Positions 45,869 to 55,377 of a stretch of 64,000 nt of DNA are shown one piece after another. Under the pieces are notes generated by a model. It did not search any database and was not told where the DNA came from. It saw only the letters and a list, made by a program, of their open reading frames with translations. Numbering within the stretch: the stretch's first letter is position 1; each line of letters begins with the position of its first letter. The translations under genes were made by a program, and so were the position numbers. Origin of the DNA: Paenibacillus xylanexedens (GTDB lineage: Bacteria; Bacillota; Bacilli; Paenibacillales; Paenibacillaceae); the NCBI RefSeq assembly GCF_017874615.1, contig NZ_JAGIKV010000007.1:267203-331202 (forward strand). The letters run 5' to 3'.

Positions 45869-46200
45869 TTATTCCCAAACGAGGCGATCTGATATGGCTT
45901 GACTTTGATCCTCAAGCGGGTCACGAGCAAGCCGGGAGACGACCGGCTATTGTTCTATCGGAACTTGAATTCAATGAAATAACGGGTTTTGCCGTTGTAT
46001 GTCCCATAACGAGCCAAGCCAAGGATTATCCTTTTGAAGTTACACTACCAGAAGAGCTGCCATTTTCAGGTGTTGTTTTAACGGATCAGTTGAAGAGTCT
46101 TGATGTGCGACAACGACGTATCCAAATTGCGGGGCATACCGAACCAACCTCTGAATTTATGAAATCAGTTCTACGCAATGTCCGTTCTATATTGGCATAA
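45865..46200 (+). CDS. mazF: MazF-type mRNA interferase toxin
   Basis: 111 aa with the PemK/MazF fold: 'IPKRGDLIWLDFDPQAGHEQAGRRPAIVLS', 'VVCPITSQAKDYPFEV', 'GVVLTDQLKSLDVRQRR'. The residues that form the RNA-cleaving pocket in the family (Arg after GHEQ.GRRP, Thr in PITS) are present. MazF cuts single-stranded mRNA at short sequences and stops growth unless bound by MazE. The TTG start is coupled to the antitoxin by a 4-nt overlap. Confidence 0.93.
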   Translation: MIIPKRGDLIWLDFDPQAGHEQAGRRPAIVLSELEFNEITGFAVVCPITSQAKDYPFEVTLPEELPFSGVVLTDQLKSLDVRQRRIQIAGHTEPTSEFMKSVLRNVRSILA

Positions 46201-46228
46201 TTGAAAATTAGTAGCTGATCATATTCCT

Positions 46229-46262
46229 AAATCCACGTCTAACTAAAAGACGTGGATTTTTT
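46229..46262 (+). terminator. Terminator after mazEF
   Basis: AAATCCACGTCT / AGACGTGGATTT with a 7-nt loop and a T-tract, 28 nt after the mazF stop. Confidence 0.85.
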
Positions 46263-46356
46263 CTTTCATGCCTAAATAGATTCGTCCATCCTTGACGCTT
46301 CTAACAAGAGCTTCCGAAAGGCACATATAAGTTGGAAAGAAAGATTTTTAATTCTC

Positions 46357-46370
46357 TGAAAATGCTTCCA
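46357..46370. promoter_or_regulatory. Degenerate cre-like site before the full GNAT gene
   Basis: TGAAAATGCTTCCA is identical to the cre-like site at 44869 except that the essential central CG is TG. Surrounding sequence is a duplicate of 44863-44950 with an insertion of about 55 nt. Confidence 0.5.
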
Positions 46371-46499
46371 TTTATAGTATGATAAGACTATCGCTAGCTT
46401 CTTCAAACATGGCCTGTATTATCTCTGCGGCTATCGGGCAAAGGCCATATCGAAAGTTCACAAAGACCATCCTGTACATAAAGAGAAGGAGATCAGAAC

Positions 46500-49400
46500 A
46501 TGACCGTAACTTCGATTATCGATCAGATCCATATTATTGAATACGATCCCTCTTACGCTGCCGCACTCGCGGATATGTGGAACCGTAGTAATGAAAGCTG
46601 GGGAGGCGGCACCAATCTTAGAACAGAGGAAACGGTTCGCCGCGAGATGGAGAGTTCGTCCAATCTTTATGCATTTCTAGCTGTTCATGAGAAAGAGGTT
46701 GTTGGCTTCTGCAGTTTTGCTCATTACCGCTATGACGAGAGAGCGCTATATGTACCGCTACTTAACGTATGCCCCGACTATCACGGGTATAAAGTTGGAC
46801 GTAATCTGATCCTGAATGCTGTGCGCAAGACCGTGGAGGCCGGATGGCCCCGCCTGGATCTGTTCACATGGGCAGGCAACACAAAGGCTGTACCGATGTA
46901 CAAGAAATGTGGATTCTTCTGGGAGAAAAAAGATGATAATGTGCATCTAATGAATTTCATCCCTACCATTTTGCAGACCGAAGCACTTGCTCCATATTTC
47001 GAGGAGTTGGATTGGTATGCAGACAGCACGCGTGAACTCGTGGTCGAGCCGGATGGCCGACGGGAGCGTGGTTTTGATTTCTTTGACTACACGTGGAAAA
47101 AGGGAGATGTCTCCCTGCGGGCTGAATTTGAAAAGTCGGGTCGCGGGCTGACTGCCCTCGAAACACCAGATTACGAAATCTCAACAGAAGTCGATGATCA
47201 TGATCTGGTATTCGGTTCCAGCTATAAGGTTCGCTATCGCATTAAGAACAATTCTGCGTCCGAACTGGCGGTTGAGATCAAGGGTGAGGATAACAAAAAC
47301 ATTCGATTTGCGCTGGACATTGCACAAGCAGTCGCTCCGGGAGAAACCATCATCGTGGAAGGTGAGTTTCACCTTGATCCAATTACAGAGGAACAGAATA
47401 ACAATAAGACCCATCCCGTTGTTGCCAGCACATGGTTGATCGGCGGTAAGAAAGCGGAGTTTAGGTTGGGTATCGCCCCGAAATTCCCGGCCAAGATCAA
47501 GACTATCTTGCCTGTGAAGGAACTCTATCCAGGTATTCCGGCGGAGTTGGTTCTGAACGTGGAAAATAATGTGGATGCCGAAACGGAGTTCAGCTTGGAC
47601 TTGCCTGAGGATGAATTCCTTGAATGGGCAGAGCGTTCGGTTCGCTTTACGGTGCCAGCCAAAGGTAAAATGTCTGTGCCTGTGCCTTTCACCTTGCGTT
47701 CATATGGTCTCTATTCCCAAGAAGTAGAAGTGACGGCTGTCCCAGTGGGGAACCATGCGATCTCTTTTACAAGCAAAATTTCTGTCCTGATGAAGGGAAT
47801 CGAAGGGAAATATGGAGGGCAGATTGAGGATCAATGGGTGGCTGTGAATGGTGCATTCTCTATTCATATGAGCAAGCAAGATAATAACATGTGGATTGAA
47901 TACCCGGGCTCCCGTCATTCATTCTGGTGGACTTATCCGAAGCTGGGTAAGCCGTTTGCCGAAGAGTTATCCAAGAAACAAGCAAAAGAAGTGAATATTT
48001 ATCCCGAAGGGGAACGTCAGGTTCTTGAAGCACTGTATGACTCGGAGGATTTCCCTGGCTTGCAGATCAAGTCCGTGGTCAAGCTGTCTGCGAATGGAGT
48101 CGCCGAATTCCACCACGAGGTTGAAAATACACGAGACACCGCCTGGGAAGAGGACCTGTATCTAATGAATAACTTTGGGTTCTATGGTAGCAGGTTAATT
48201 CTCCCGTACCAAGATCGTTTTGTGGATATGGGGGATTCTTACGCTGGCGATCCGAGTCATTGGGACAGTGCACAGATTACGGAAAACTGGCTGTTTTGCA
48301 AGGAAGAGTATGGTGCCAGCGGTATCTATTGGGACCCTTCTCTGAAGCTGCTTCGCCCGGAATACACGCTGGGGTTTCAGCATGAGCTTGGCCGTATTCC
48401 CGCAGGAGCCGTTGTGCGGACCAAGGCAACTGTATATGCTTTGAACACGTTTGCGAAGTGGCAGGATTTCCGTGCGTTTGCGCGGAAGCAGCATAATCCG
48501 GTCATTCCGTTGCTGGACAGTCATCTGGATCTGACACTGAGTGAGGGGAATCCATTTGCTCAGGACGTGCTACAAGCAACGTTGACTGAACACAAACTGG
48601 TTCCGCTTGCGGGCAAGCTGGAGCTGTATGTGCAGCAGGGTGGCGAACCGGAGGTTATGGCCAATGCGAAGGAATTCAATCCGGAGCAGAACCTAAACTC
48701 CGCCAAGCTGACATTCTCACCAGACGAAGCGGACCGAGACCAGCACGAGAGTGGTTGGAAAGTTCGTGGGATATACCGGGGCGAAGATCGGATTCAGGAG
48801 CGAACCGCCCTTTGGTTCCCGCAGAGCGGAACAGAGGTGAAGCAGAAGATTGAAGAAGGTTCATCTGGACCTGTGTACACCGTAAATAATGGAGTGTTGT
48901 CGATCGCCGTTGCTCCTGAATTCGGGAGTGTAGTACACTCCCTGAAATATGCAGGAGAAGAATGGCTGGATAGCTCGTACCCTGAACCGGCTCCACGCTC
49001 GTGGTGGAATCCGTGGTATGGCGGACTGGGTGTCGGGGTTCCAGGCATGAATGGTTTCAGCCGCCAGTCGGAACAAAGAGTCGCTTCCTGGACAGAGCAC
49101 AATGATCAATATGGAAACGTCTGGAAAGGTATAAAGCTGACCACCCGGATTGAAAAGCATGAAGCGAATCGTGGAATCACGATCCACCAGCATTATCTGA
49201 TGCTGCCCGGTGTTCCTGTGCTATGCACGATGCTTGCCGTGACCAACGAAAGCGGTCTGACGCTGACGGATTACTCGCTTGCGGAGGAACGTTTCCTCCA
49301 GCCTTCATCTGTATTTGCGGAAGGTTGGATAGAGCAACCGGGTAAAGATCGATTCCCGCTGGGCAAGGTGGATGTGGGCCTGCCACTTGAAGACCTTTTG

Positions 49401-49667
49401 CGAGTAGGATCGGTTTCGCGTGAAAACATGCTGCATGCGGTACATCGTTACCCGAATCAGAGTGCATGGGGGTTTGCCAATAATCAGGTGACGGGTCTGA
49501 ACGTACATCATCATCTGACACTCCAGCAGGGGGAGACGGTCTGGACGGAGCCGACATATCTGGTTCTGGGACCCATCCCGCTGAGTTCAGCGGATGTGCA
49601 TGACCTTCTCAAACTGAATTTTGCAACTTCTACCGATGAAAAGGAGGCTTCACATGCCGATCATTGA
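46500..49667 (+). CDS. GNAT acetyltransferase fused to large beta-sandwich protein
   Basis: An unusual 1055-aa protein. Residues about 8-160 are a GNAT domain ('NVCPDYHGYKVGRNLILNAVRKTVEAGW', 'WAGNTKAVPMYKKCGFFWEKKD'). After a linker come Ig-like/NEW3-type beta repeats (about 180-430). A long region (about 440-1050) then resembles carbohydrate-active beta-sandwich proteins of the galactose-mutarotase-like type ('WWNPWYGGLGVGVPGMNGF', 'EFGSVVHSLKYAGEEWL'). There is no signal peptide, so it is cytoplasmic. The amidohydrolase gene starts 14 nt before its stop, so the two are coupled. It may acetylate or reshape a sugar-derived substrate; the function is not known. GAAGGAGAT precedes the ATG. Confidence 0.75.
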   Translation: MTVTSIIDQIHIIEYDPSYAAALADMWNRSNESWGGGTNLRTEETVRREMESSSNLYAFLAVHEKEVVGFCSFAHYRYDERALYVPLLNVCPDYHGYKVGRNLILNAVRKTVEAGWPRLDLFTWAGNTKAVPMYKKCGFFWEKKDDNVHLMNFIPTILQTEALAPYFEELDWYADSTRELVVEPDGRRERGFDFFDYTWKKGDVSLRAEFEKSGRGLTALETPDYEISTEVDDHDLVFGSSYKVRYRIKNNSASELAVEIKGEDNKNIRFALDIAQAVAPGETIIVEGEFHLDPITEEQNNNKTHPVVASTWLIGGKKAEFRLGIAPKFPAKIKTILPVKELYPGIPAELVLNVENNVDAETEFSLDLPEDEFLEWAERSVRFTVPAKGKMSVPVPFTLRSYGLYSQEVEVTAVPVGNHAISFTSKISVLMKGIEGKYGGQIEDQWVAVNGAFSIHMSKQDNNMWIEYPGSRHSFWWTYPKLGKPFAEELSKKQAKEVNIYPEGERQVLEALYDSEDFPGLQIKSVVKLSANGVAEFHHEVENTRDTAWEEDLYLMNNFGFYGSRLILPYQDRFVDMGDSYAGDPSHWDSAQITENWLFCKEEYGASGIYWDPSLKLLRPEYTLGFQHELGRIPAGAVVRTKATVYALNTFAKWQDFRAFARKQHNPVIPLLDSHLDLTLSEGNPFAQDVLQATLTEHKLVPLAGKLELYVQQGGEPEVMANAKEFNPEQNLNSAKLTFSPDEADRDQHESGWKVRGIYRGEDRIQERTALWFPQSGTEVKQKIEEGSSGPVYTVNNGVLSIAVAPEFGSVVHSLKYAGEEWLDSSYPEPAPRSWWNPWYGGLGVGVPGMNGFSRQSEQRVASWTEHNDQYGNVWKGIKLTTRIEKHEANRGITIHQHYLMLPGVPVLCTMLAVTNESGLTLTDYSLAEERFLQPSSVFAEGWIEQPGKDRFPLGKVDVGLPLEDLLRVGSVSRENMLHAVHRYPNQSAWGFANNQVTGLNVHHHLTLQQGETVWTEPTYLVLGPIPLSSADVHDLLKLNFATSTDEKEASHADH

Positions 49668-50532
49668 TATTCACATTCATCTGTCGGACATCGACAGCTT
49701 TCACCGAACAGCGATCGATCTGTCTAAAGTGGATTACTCTGCCGCTGGTCTTAAAGCGGAGTTTGATAAAAACGATGTCATAATGGGTATCGGAATGGGG
49801 GTTACGGAGCAGACGAAGGGAGCATTCCCGGATTCCAGTTCCCCTAACCCGATGGGACTTGACCTGGAAGAGAAGGTTCCCTCATTCCTCATGGAATGTG
49901 TGGGCATCAATCCTAATGCGCTAGACGGTAAAAACGCTCAGGACGAGCTGGACCGGATTGAAGCAAGACTGCAATCCCCTGAAGTAGCCGGAATCAAACT
50001 CTATGCCGGATACTATCATCATTATGTGTACGACAAAATCTATACCCCAGTCTATGAACTCGCAGCCAAGTACAACTTGCCTGTGGTGATTCATACAGGA
50101 GACACGTACTCCATGAACGGGTTGCTCAAGTATTCGCATCCACTGACGGTGGATGAATTAGCCTTGCAGCAACGTGGTGTGAACTTCATGATCTGTCATC
50201 TGGGTGATCCCTGGGTGATGGATGCAGCTGAAGTGGTAGCGAAGAATCCTAACGTGTACGCAGATTTGTCTGGTCTTGTGGTGGGGGATCGGCCCCATTT
50301 TGAACGGTTCATGAACGAGCCTTTGTTCATGGATCATTTCCGCCGGGCCTTGGTCTATTCGGATCATTACGAGAAAATGCTGTTTGGCACCGACTGGCCG
50401 CTTGCGCCCATCGATCTGTATGCCGAATTTGTCCGTCGACTTGTACCGGAACAGCATCATGATAAAGTCTTTTACGAGAATGCCTTTGGGCTGTTTCCTC
50501 GTATTGGACAGCGGATTGCCGATCTGGGTTAG
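49654..50532 (+). CDS. Amidohydrolase-2-family metal hydrolase
   Basis: About 292 aa from ATG 49654 (AAGGAGG just upstream), overlapping the preceding gene by 14 nt. TIM-barrel amidohydrolase motifs: 'PIIDIHIHLSD' (HxH), 'PVVIHTGDTY', 'FMICHLGDPWVMDAAEVVAK', 'LFGTDWPLAP' (catalytic Asp). The family includes decarboxylases and lactonases as well as amide hydrolases. Its coupling to the GNAT/beta-sandwich gene suggests one pathway, possibly for a sugar acid or lactone. A terminator follows. Confidence 0.85.
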   Translation: MPIIDIHIHLSDIDSFHRTAIDLSKVDYSAAGLKAEFDKNDVIMGIGMGVTEQTKGAFPDSSSPNPMGLDLEEKVPSFLMECVGINPNALDGKNAQDELDRIEARLQSPEVAGIKLYAGYYHHYVYDKIYTPVYELAAKYNLPVVIHTGDTYSMNGLLKYSHPLTVDELALQQRGVNFMICHLGDPWVMDAAEVVAKNPNVYADLSGLVVGDRPHFERFMNEPLFMDHFRRALVYSDHYEKMLFGTDWPLAPIDLYAEFVRRLVPEQHHDKVFYENAFGLFPRIGQRIADLG

Positions 50533-50622
50533 AACCTAAATATCGAATTCTTAATATCTGAGGGGACGTATAGCATGCCTGTCATGGAAGCATGCGATGG
50601 TTATATTGAATTCCTGTGATGT

Positions 50623-50656
50623 AAGCTCCTGCCACTTTGCTGGCAGGAGCTTTTTT
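50623..50656 (+). terminator. Terminator after amidohydrolase gene
   Basis: AAGCTCCTGCCA / TGGCAGGAGCTT with a 6-nt loop and six T residues. Confidence 0.9.
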
Positions 50657-50796
50657 GTTCAGGAAAACAGTGTTTAGCCATGACAGACTCCATACTGATC
50701 TGTTATCTCCTTCTTGTCTGTATTTGTTTTTACGAATAAAGAGAACTATAATGGTGGATACACAAAATTTCAGACTTCTTTGGAGGAACATACGTT

Positions 50797-51960
50797 ATGA
50801 GATCTTTTCAGTTTTATAATCCGACCCGGCTGATTTTTGGCAAAGGGCAACTTCAAGCACTACAAACCGAAGTTCCAAAATACGGAAAGCGTATTTTGCT
50901 TGTATATGGTGGTGGAAGCATCAAACGCAGCGGGCTGTACGATCAGGTAATCAGCCAGTTGAATGAAATCGGAGCAGAGGTTACGGAACTGGCTGGTGTG
51001 GAACCTAACCCGCGTCTGTCTACGGTTCATAAGGGTGTAGAACTATGCAGAACACATAACATCGATCTGGTTCTTGCGGTTGGCGGCGGCAGTGTACTTG
51101 ACTGCGGGAAAGCCATCGCAGTAGGAGCCAAATACGATGGAGACATGTGGGCTGTTGTTGTGCGCGAAGCAACCCCGGAAGGCGGACTTCCACTGGGTAC
51201 AATTCTAACGATGGCAGCGACAGGCTCCGAGATGAACAACGGTTCAGTAATAACCAATCAGGATACGCAGGAAAAATGGGCATGGTTCAGCGAGTATTCT
51301 TTCCCAGCATTCTCCATTCTTGATCCGGAGTACACATACACCGTACCACTGGATCAGACTGTATACGGCATGGTGGACATGATGTCTCATGTGTTTGAAC
51401 ATTATTTCCATCTGGATACGAATACACCGGTTCAGCTTGGATTCTGTGAGACGATTCTTCGTACCGTTATTGATACGGCCCCTCGTCTGATTAAAGATCC
51501 AGAAAACTATGAACTGCGTGAAACCATTCTCTACTGTGGAACAATGGCGCTTAACGATGTCCTGAATATGGGTCTTGCCGGAGATTGGGCTTCTCACAAT
51601 ATAGAACATGCCGTATCGGCTGTGTATGACATTCCGCATGGGGGAGGCCTTGCGATTCTCTTCCCACACTGGATGAAGCATAATCTGGATGTGGATGTAG
51701 ATCGATTCAAACGTATGGCCGTTAATGTATTTGATATTAATCCTATTGGAAAGTCGGACAAACAAGTTGCTGAAGAAGGCATTGAAGCGCTGCGTACATT
51801 CTGGACTTCAATTGGTGCCCCTAGCCGTTTGGCTGACTATGACATCGACGACAGTCAGATTGATGTGATGGCTGATAAAGCGATGCGATTCGGTCCGTTC
51901 GGATTCTTCAAAAACTTGCAGCGTGAAGATGTAGTACAAATCTATCAAGCTGCACTGTAA
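50797..51960 (+). CDS. Iron-containing alcohol dehydrogenase (BdhA/YugJ type)
   Basis: The 387-aa protein belongs to the group III alcohol dehydrogenases. The NAD(P) site is [16 protein letters not shown]; metal ligands are in '[15 protein letters not shown]' and '[26 protein letters not shown]'. It interconverts butanal or similar aldehydes and alcohols, or detoxifies aldehydes. TTTGGAGGA precedes the ATG. It is transcribed alone, between two terminators. Confidence 0.92.
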   Translation: MRSFQFYNPTRLIFGKGQLQALQTEVPKYGKRILLVYGGGSIKRSGLYDQVISQLNEIGAEVTELAGVEPNPRLSTVHKGVELCRTHNIDLVLAVGGGSVLDCGKAIAVGAKYDGDMWAVVVREATPEGGLPLGTILTMAATGSEMNNGSVITNQDTQEKWAWFSEYSFPAFSILDPEYTYTVPLDQTVYGMVDMMSHVFEHYFHLDTNTPVQLGFCETILRTVIDTAPRLIKDPENYELRETILYCGTMALNDVLNMGLAGDWASHNIEHAVSAVYDIPHGGGLAILFPHWMKHNLDVDVDRFKRMAVNVFDINPIGKSDKQVAEEGIEALRTFWTSIGAPSRLADYDIDDSQIDVMADKAMRFGPFGFFKNLQREDVVQIYQAAL

Positions 51961-52000
51961 TTGTAAATCTTACAATCACTTTGTATAGTGAGTCACATTA

Positions 52001-52042
52001 AACAAGGACCTTCCTTTAATACTAAGGAACGTCCTTGTTTTT
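52001..52042 (+). terminator. Terminator after alcohol dehydrogenase gene
   Basis: AACAAGGACCTTCCTT / AAGGAACGTCCTTGTT with one internal mismatch, followed by a T-rich tail. Confidence 0.85.
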
Positions 52043-52112
52043 ATTATGACATCATATCTTATGCGCTCCACCGTGTATCTGGACTTCAATATCATGTGAT
52101 CCCCTTTTCGAA

Positions 52113-52538
52113 TTAATTCTTCGGTTCAACTACGGCTTCATTGACAGGGGTATCCTTTTGTTTCAGATACATCTTGCTTGGACGATGCAAGAGCACGATG
52201 AGCAGGGCGAAGAGATGAATCAGGGTGAACAGGTTACTCTCATTCGGAATGGCAACGAATAGCGCCAGACTCAGAAACGTCACGGTGAGCTTGAACTTTC
52301 TTTTGGTGATGAATATAACAGCAAGCAGGCTGGGACCGATGATAAACAACATTCTGGCTAAGATTACGCCAGAGGCGTAAGCCAGATCATCTCCTTTGCG
52401 TAAGAAACCCAGATAGGTCTCCATGTTCTGGTTGAAGTCAATGAGGAACACGATAAAGGACACAATCACGTAGATCAGTTTCACACTCAATAAAATGCGC
52501 ACGACATTTAATAGCGTAGGTAATGCTGTTTTTGCCAT
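52113..52538 (-). CDS. Small membrane protein of unknown function
   Basis: About 141 aa from the ATG at 52538, preceded by AGGAG with 7-nt spacing; the frame can extend to 52559 but without a site. It has about four hydrophobic segments (near residues 13-33, 58-78, 84-100, 108-122 of the short form) and a polar C-terminus. No family is recognised. No partner gene is near; the divergent neighbour is the chemoreceptor gene. Confidence 0.65.
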   Translation of the reverse strand: MAKTALPTLLNVVRILLSVKLIYVIVSFIVFLIDFNQNMETYLGFLRKGDDLAYASGVILARMLFIIGPSLLAVIFITKRKFKLTVTFLSLALFVAIPNESNLFTLIHLFALLIVLLHRPSKMYLKQKDTPVNEAVVEPKN

Positions 52539-52814
52539 ATCACTTCTCCTATTCGACATTTAATAAAGTAGGCATTTTCGGATTCAATGCGTTGTCCCTC
52601 TTCCTGCACGATATGTATTTTATATATTATACGATGTTGATGTCATATTTTGTATTAACCCAAAGTCTTCATTTTCCAATCGTTTGCAGTGGCCTTTGAC
52701 CTAGAATAACTGGGGAAACAGCTTACAGATTATTTGATATCGACCGATATAAAGTAGATACATAGAATTTGGACTTCATAATGATGAAAATGAAAATGGA
52801 TGGTGAATGTAATC

Positions 52815-54872
52815 ATGGTATTTAGCAAGGCAAGAGAACGCATGCGCAACATGTCGTTCAGAGTCAAACTGCCACTTATGATCAGTCTGCTGGTGTGTAT
52901 CGTACTGGCGGTAACTGCGGTAGTATCCTACACTGTAGCGGCTGTTATCACACTCGACAAAAGCAAAGATGAGATTAAAGCAACCTCTGACCGGATTGGT
53001 GCGGGGCTGTTTACCTCACTGAATCTGGAGGAGCAGTCTACGTTTCTGATTACGACACATCGCACATTCCGTGATTTGCTGGAGATTCGACATACGGCAG
53101 GACAGAGTGATGAGTTATTTTTTTCTGAAAATAGTGAATTGCTGGACAAGGCCAATGGGATATTGGCAGACAGCCTGACAGGAATGGAGGGCAACAGCGT
53201 TCTTATTTTGCTGGACCGAAAAGGCGTCGTTGTTGCAGCAAACAATCCTGAAGTGGTCGGGGGAGAACGCGCCAGTCGTACGTATTTCCAACAGGCGCTG
53301 CAAGGACAGAGTGTCATCAGCGAAGGTGTGATTTCCGAATCTCTGGGGACGCTGGGAATCGTCTTTGCCATGCCGATCTACAATGAGAATCAAGAAGTAC
53401 AGGGCGTGCTCGCGTCTACTGCTTCTACCTCTTTCTTCGTCAATCAGCTACAGAATATCAATATTAATGATGAGGGAAAAGTGATCATTCTGGACCGTGT
53501 AGGTATGGTCATCTACGATTCAGCGGATGAGAAGTTGGCAGGCCAGAAGATGGAGTCCGGCGAATACCAATCATTGATTGATCTTGCTCCTAGCGCTGAA
53601 CTACAGCAAGGGGATATCAGCACAGATGAGAAAGTGGCGTATTATTCCAAAATCCCAAGATCGGACTGGACCGTCGTTGTTGAAGATAAACTGAGCGATG
53701 TGCAGAAGCCTTTGCGTGCGATGGCAAAACAGATGTATATTGTTTTGTTTAGTGCTATTGCGGTTTCCGTCGTAGCGGGTATTCTGATCTCTTTGCTGGT
53801 AACCAGACCAATTACAAGACTAACTGTGTTGTTCAGACAGCTTGCGGGCGGCGATCTGACGGTGCAGGCTCAAGGTAAATATAGCGGAGAATTCAAACAA
53901 TTGGTGGACAGCTTCAATACTATGGCAGCAGGCAATAAACAGCTGATTTCCAGCATGAACCATTCCATCGGTATCCTGAAAACAAGTACATCCGAGCTGG
54001 AACAGTCCACTCAGCAAACTTCGACCACGATTGCCGAAACAACGACAACAGCATTTGAGATTTCACGAGCGATGGAGTCCCAGGCGAACGATACGGAAGC
54101 CATTGTGGACAAATTCATGAATGTTGGTAACAAGATTGCCAACGTGAATGGAATGTCGCAGGCAGTGAAGTTCAAGGCAGATGAAATTACGGATGCATTC
54201 AAAAATAATCATGAAGTTATTGATGCACTCATTGCGGTGAACGGGCAGAACGAGATTGAAGTTGGCAACATCTCCAAAATTACAGTGCAACTCGCCGAAA
54301 GTTCTTCGGGCATTCACCAGATTACAGGTACGATTGCCGAAATCGCAAATCAGACGAAATTACTTGCGTTGAATGCTTCAATCGAGGCGGCGAGAGCTGG
54401 TGATCAGGGACGTGGCTTCGCAGTCGTTGCTTCTGAGATCCGCAAGCTGGCAGAGCAGACGACAGCTCAATCGGAGGATATCAACCGAATTGTGATGCAG
54501 ACCATTGATCACGTGGAGCAGAATAACCGGAGTGTTCAGGCTATTGAAGCGATTGCGGAACAGCATAAGAGCAGTGTTAGCCAGACGAAGGAGACATTCA
54601 ATTTTGTCACCGAGAATATGAATGAGATGATGAGCCAGGTTCAGGCTATTGCCACGGAGATCGAATCCATTGAACGTGATAAGGATGACGTCATTGGAGC
54701 TGCACAGAACTTGTCCGCTTCCGGTGAAGAGGTGTCGGCTTCTGTTGAGGAAGTCACAGCAACAATGCAGGAGCAGTCCGGCATGACGGAACATTTGACA
54801 GATATGGTGCAGAGAATCGATGAACTGACCAAACAACTTGCCGAAGAAGCATCTCGCTTCAAAACAAAATAG
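52815..54872 (+). CDS. Methyl-accepting chemotaxis protein
   Basis: About 685 aa. Order: TM1 (about 25-50), an extracellular dCache-like sensor (about 50-310, '[30 protein letters not shown]'), TM2 (about 310-335), HAMP ('[22 protein letters not shown]'), and a signalling domain with the hairpin tip '[34 protein letters not shown]'. It senses a ligand outside the cell and controls CheA. I prefer ATG 52815 (GGTGA 8 nt before) to ATG 52800. No other chemotaxis genes are nearby, and the ligand is unknown. Confidence 0.92.
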   Translation: MVFSKARERMRNMSFRVKLPLMISLLVCIVLAVTAVVSYTVAAVITLDKSKDEIKATSDRIGAGLFTSLNLEEQSTFLITTHRTFRDLLEIRHTAGQSDELFFSENSELLDKANGILADSLTGMEGNSVLILLDRKGVVVAANNPEVVGGERASRTYFQQALQGQSVISEGVISESLGTLGIVFAMPIYNENQEVQGVLASTASTSFFVNQLQNININDEGKVIILDRVGMVIYDSADEKLAGQKMESGEYQSLIDLAPSAELQQGDISTDEKVAYYSKIPRSDWTVVVEDKLSDVQKPLRAMAKQMYIVLFSAIAVSVVAGILISLLVTRPITRLTVLFRQLAGGDLTVQAQGKYSGEFKQLVDSFNTMAAGNKQLISSMNHSIGILKTSTSELEQSTQQTSTTIAETTTTAFEISRAMESQANDTEAIVDKFMNVGNKIANVNGMSQAVKFKADEITDAFKNNHEVIDALIAVNGQNEIEVGNISKITVQLAESSSGIHQITGTIAEIANQTKLLALNASIEAARAGDQGRGFAVVASEIRKLAEQTTAQSEDINRIVMQTIDHVEQNNRSVQAIEAIAEQHKSSVSQTKETFNFVTENMNEMMSQVQAIATEIESIERDKDDVIGAAQNLSASGEEVSASVEEVTATMQEQSGMTEHLTDMVQRIDELTKQLAEEASRFKTK

Positions 54873-54922
54873 GAATACGTAAAGAAACCTGTTTCTCAAA
54901 AGAGAACCGGGTTTCTAGACAC

Positions 54923-54962
54923 AAAGAGCACCTGTACCCATCTATGGCTACAGGTGCTCTTT
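54923..54962. terminator. Hairpin between chemoreceptor and ridA genes
   Basis: AAAGAGCACCTGTA / TACAGGTGCTCTTT is a perfect 14-bp stem with a 12-nt loop between convergent genes; it probably acts in both directions. A shorter hairpin (AGAAACC...GGTTTCT) precedes it. Confidence 0.75.
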
Positions 54963-54971
54963 GGTGATGTG

Positions 54972-55370
54972 TTACTCTCCTCGAATGGATGGCGCATACG
55001 CCAGCACTTCCATTTCAATTAAATAAGGTCCTAACCCGCTGAATACGGTAATACGGGCGGGATAGGGCTGTTTAATCATCTGCGCATACACTTCGTTGTA
55101 TTCGGGCTGATCCTCGACTCGGGCCAGATGAGTGGTTACCTTCACAATATGATCGAGTGTAAGTCCGGCTTCTTGCAGGATCACCTCAATATTACGAATG
55201 CACTGCTCAGTCTGCTCCTTAATGCCGCCAATGGGCTCAAGCGTCTGTGGATCGACACCTACCTGACCTGCGACGTAGACCAAATCTCCTGCGCGGACAG
55301 CATGGGAGAAAGGAAGCGGGAACTTGGGTGCTGCACTTGCATGTATGATGGTAGACATCGTAGCTGTCAT
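54972..55370 (-). CDS. ridA: RidA-family protein
   Basis: 132 aa with the Rid/YjgF layout: 'FSHAVRAGDLVYVAGQVGVDP', 'QTEQCIRNIEVILQEAGLTLDHIVKVTTHLA', 'YPARITVFSGLGPYLIEMEVLAYA', including the Arg that binds the carboxylate in deaminating members. RidA proteins hydrolyse reactive enamines/imines. As the last gene of the ABC/amidase operon, 7 nt after the amidase stop, it likely deals with an imine or carbamate-type intermediate of the catabolic pathway. Confidence 0.9.
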   Translation of the reverse strand: MTATMSTIIHASAAPKFPLPFSHAVRAGDLVYVAGQVGVDPQTLEPIGGIKEQTEQCIRNIEVILQEAGLTLDHIVKVTTHLARVEDQPEYNEVYAQMIKQPYPARITVFSGLGPYLIEMEVLAYAPSIRGE

Positions 55371-55377
55371 TCCTTTC

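Noticed and set aside
47181..49557. Multiple minus-strand frames of 60-126 aa within the GNAT/beta-sandwich gene
   Set aside because: Typical antisense open frames in a GC-richer gene with strong codon bias; no starts with ribosome sites.
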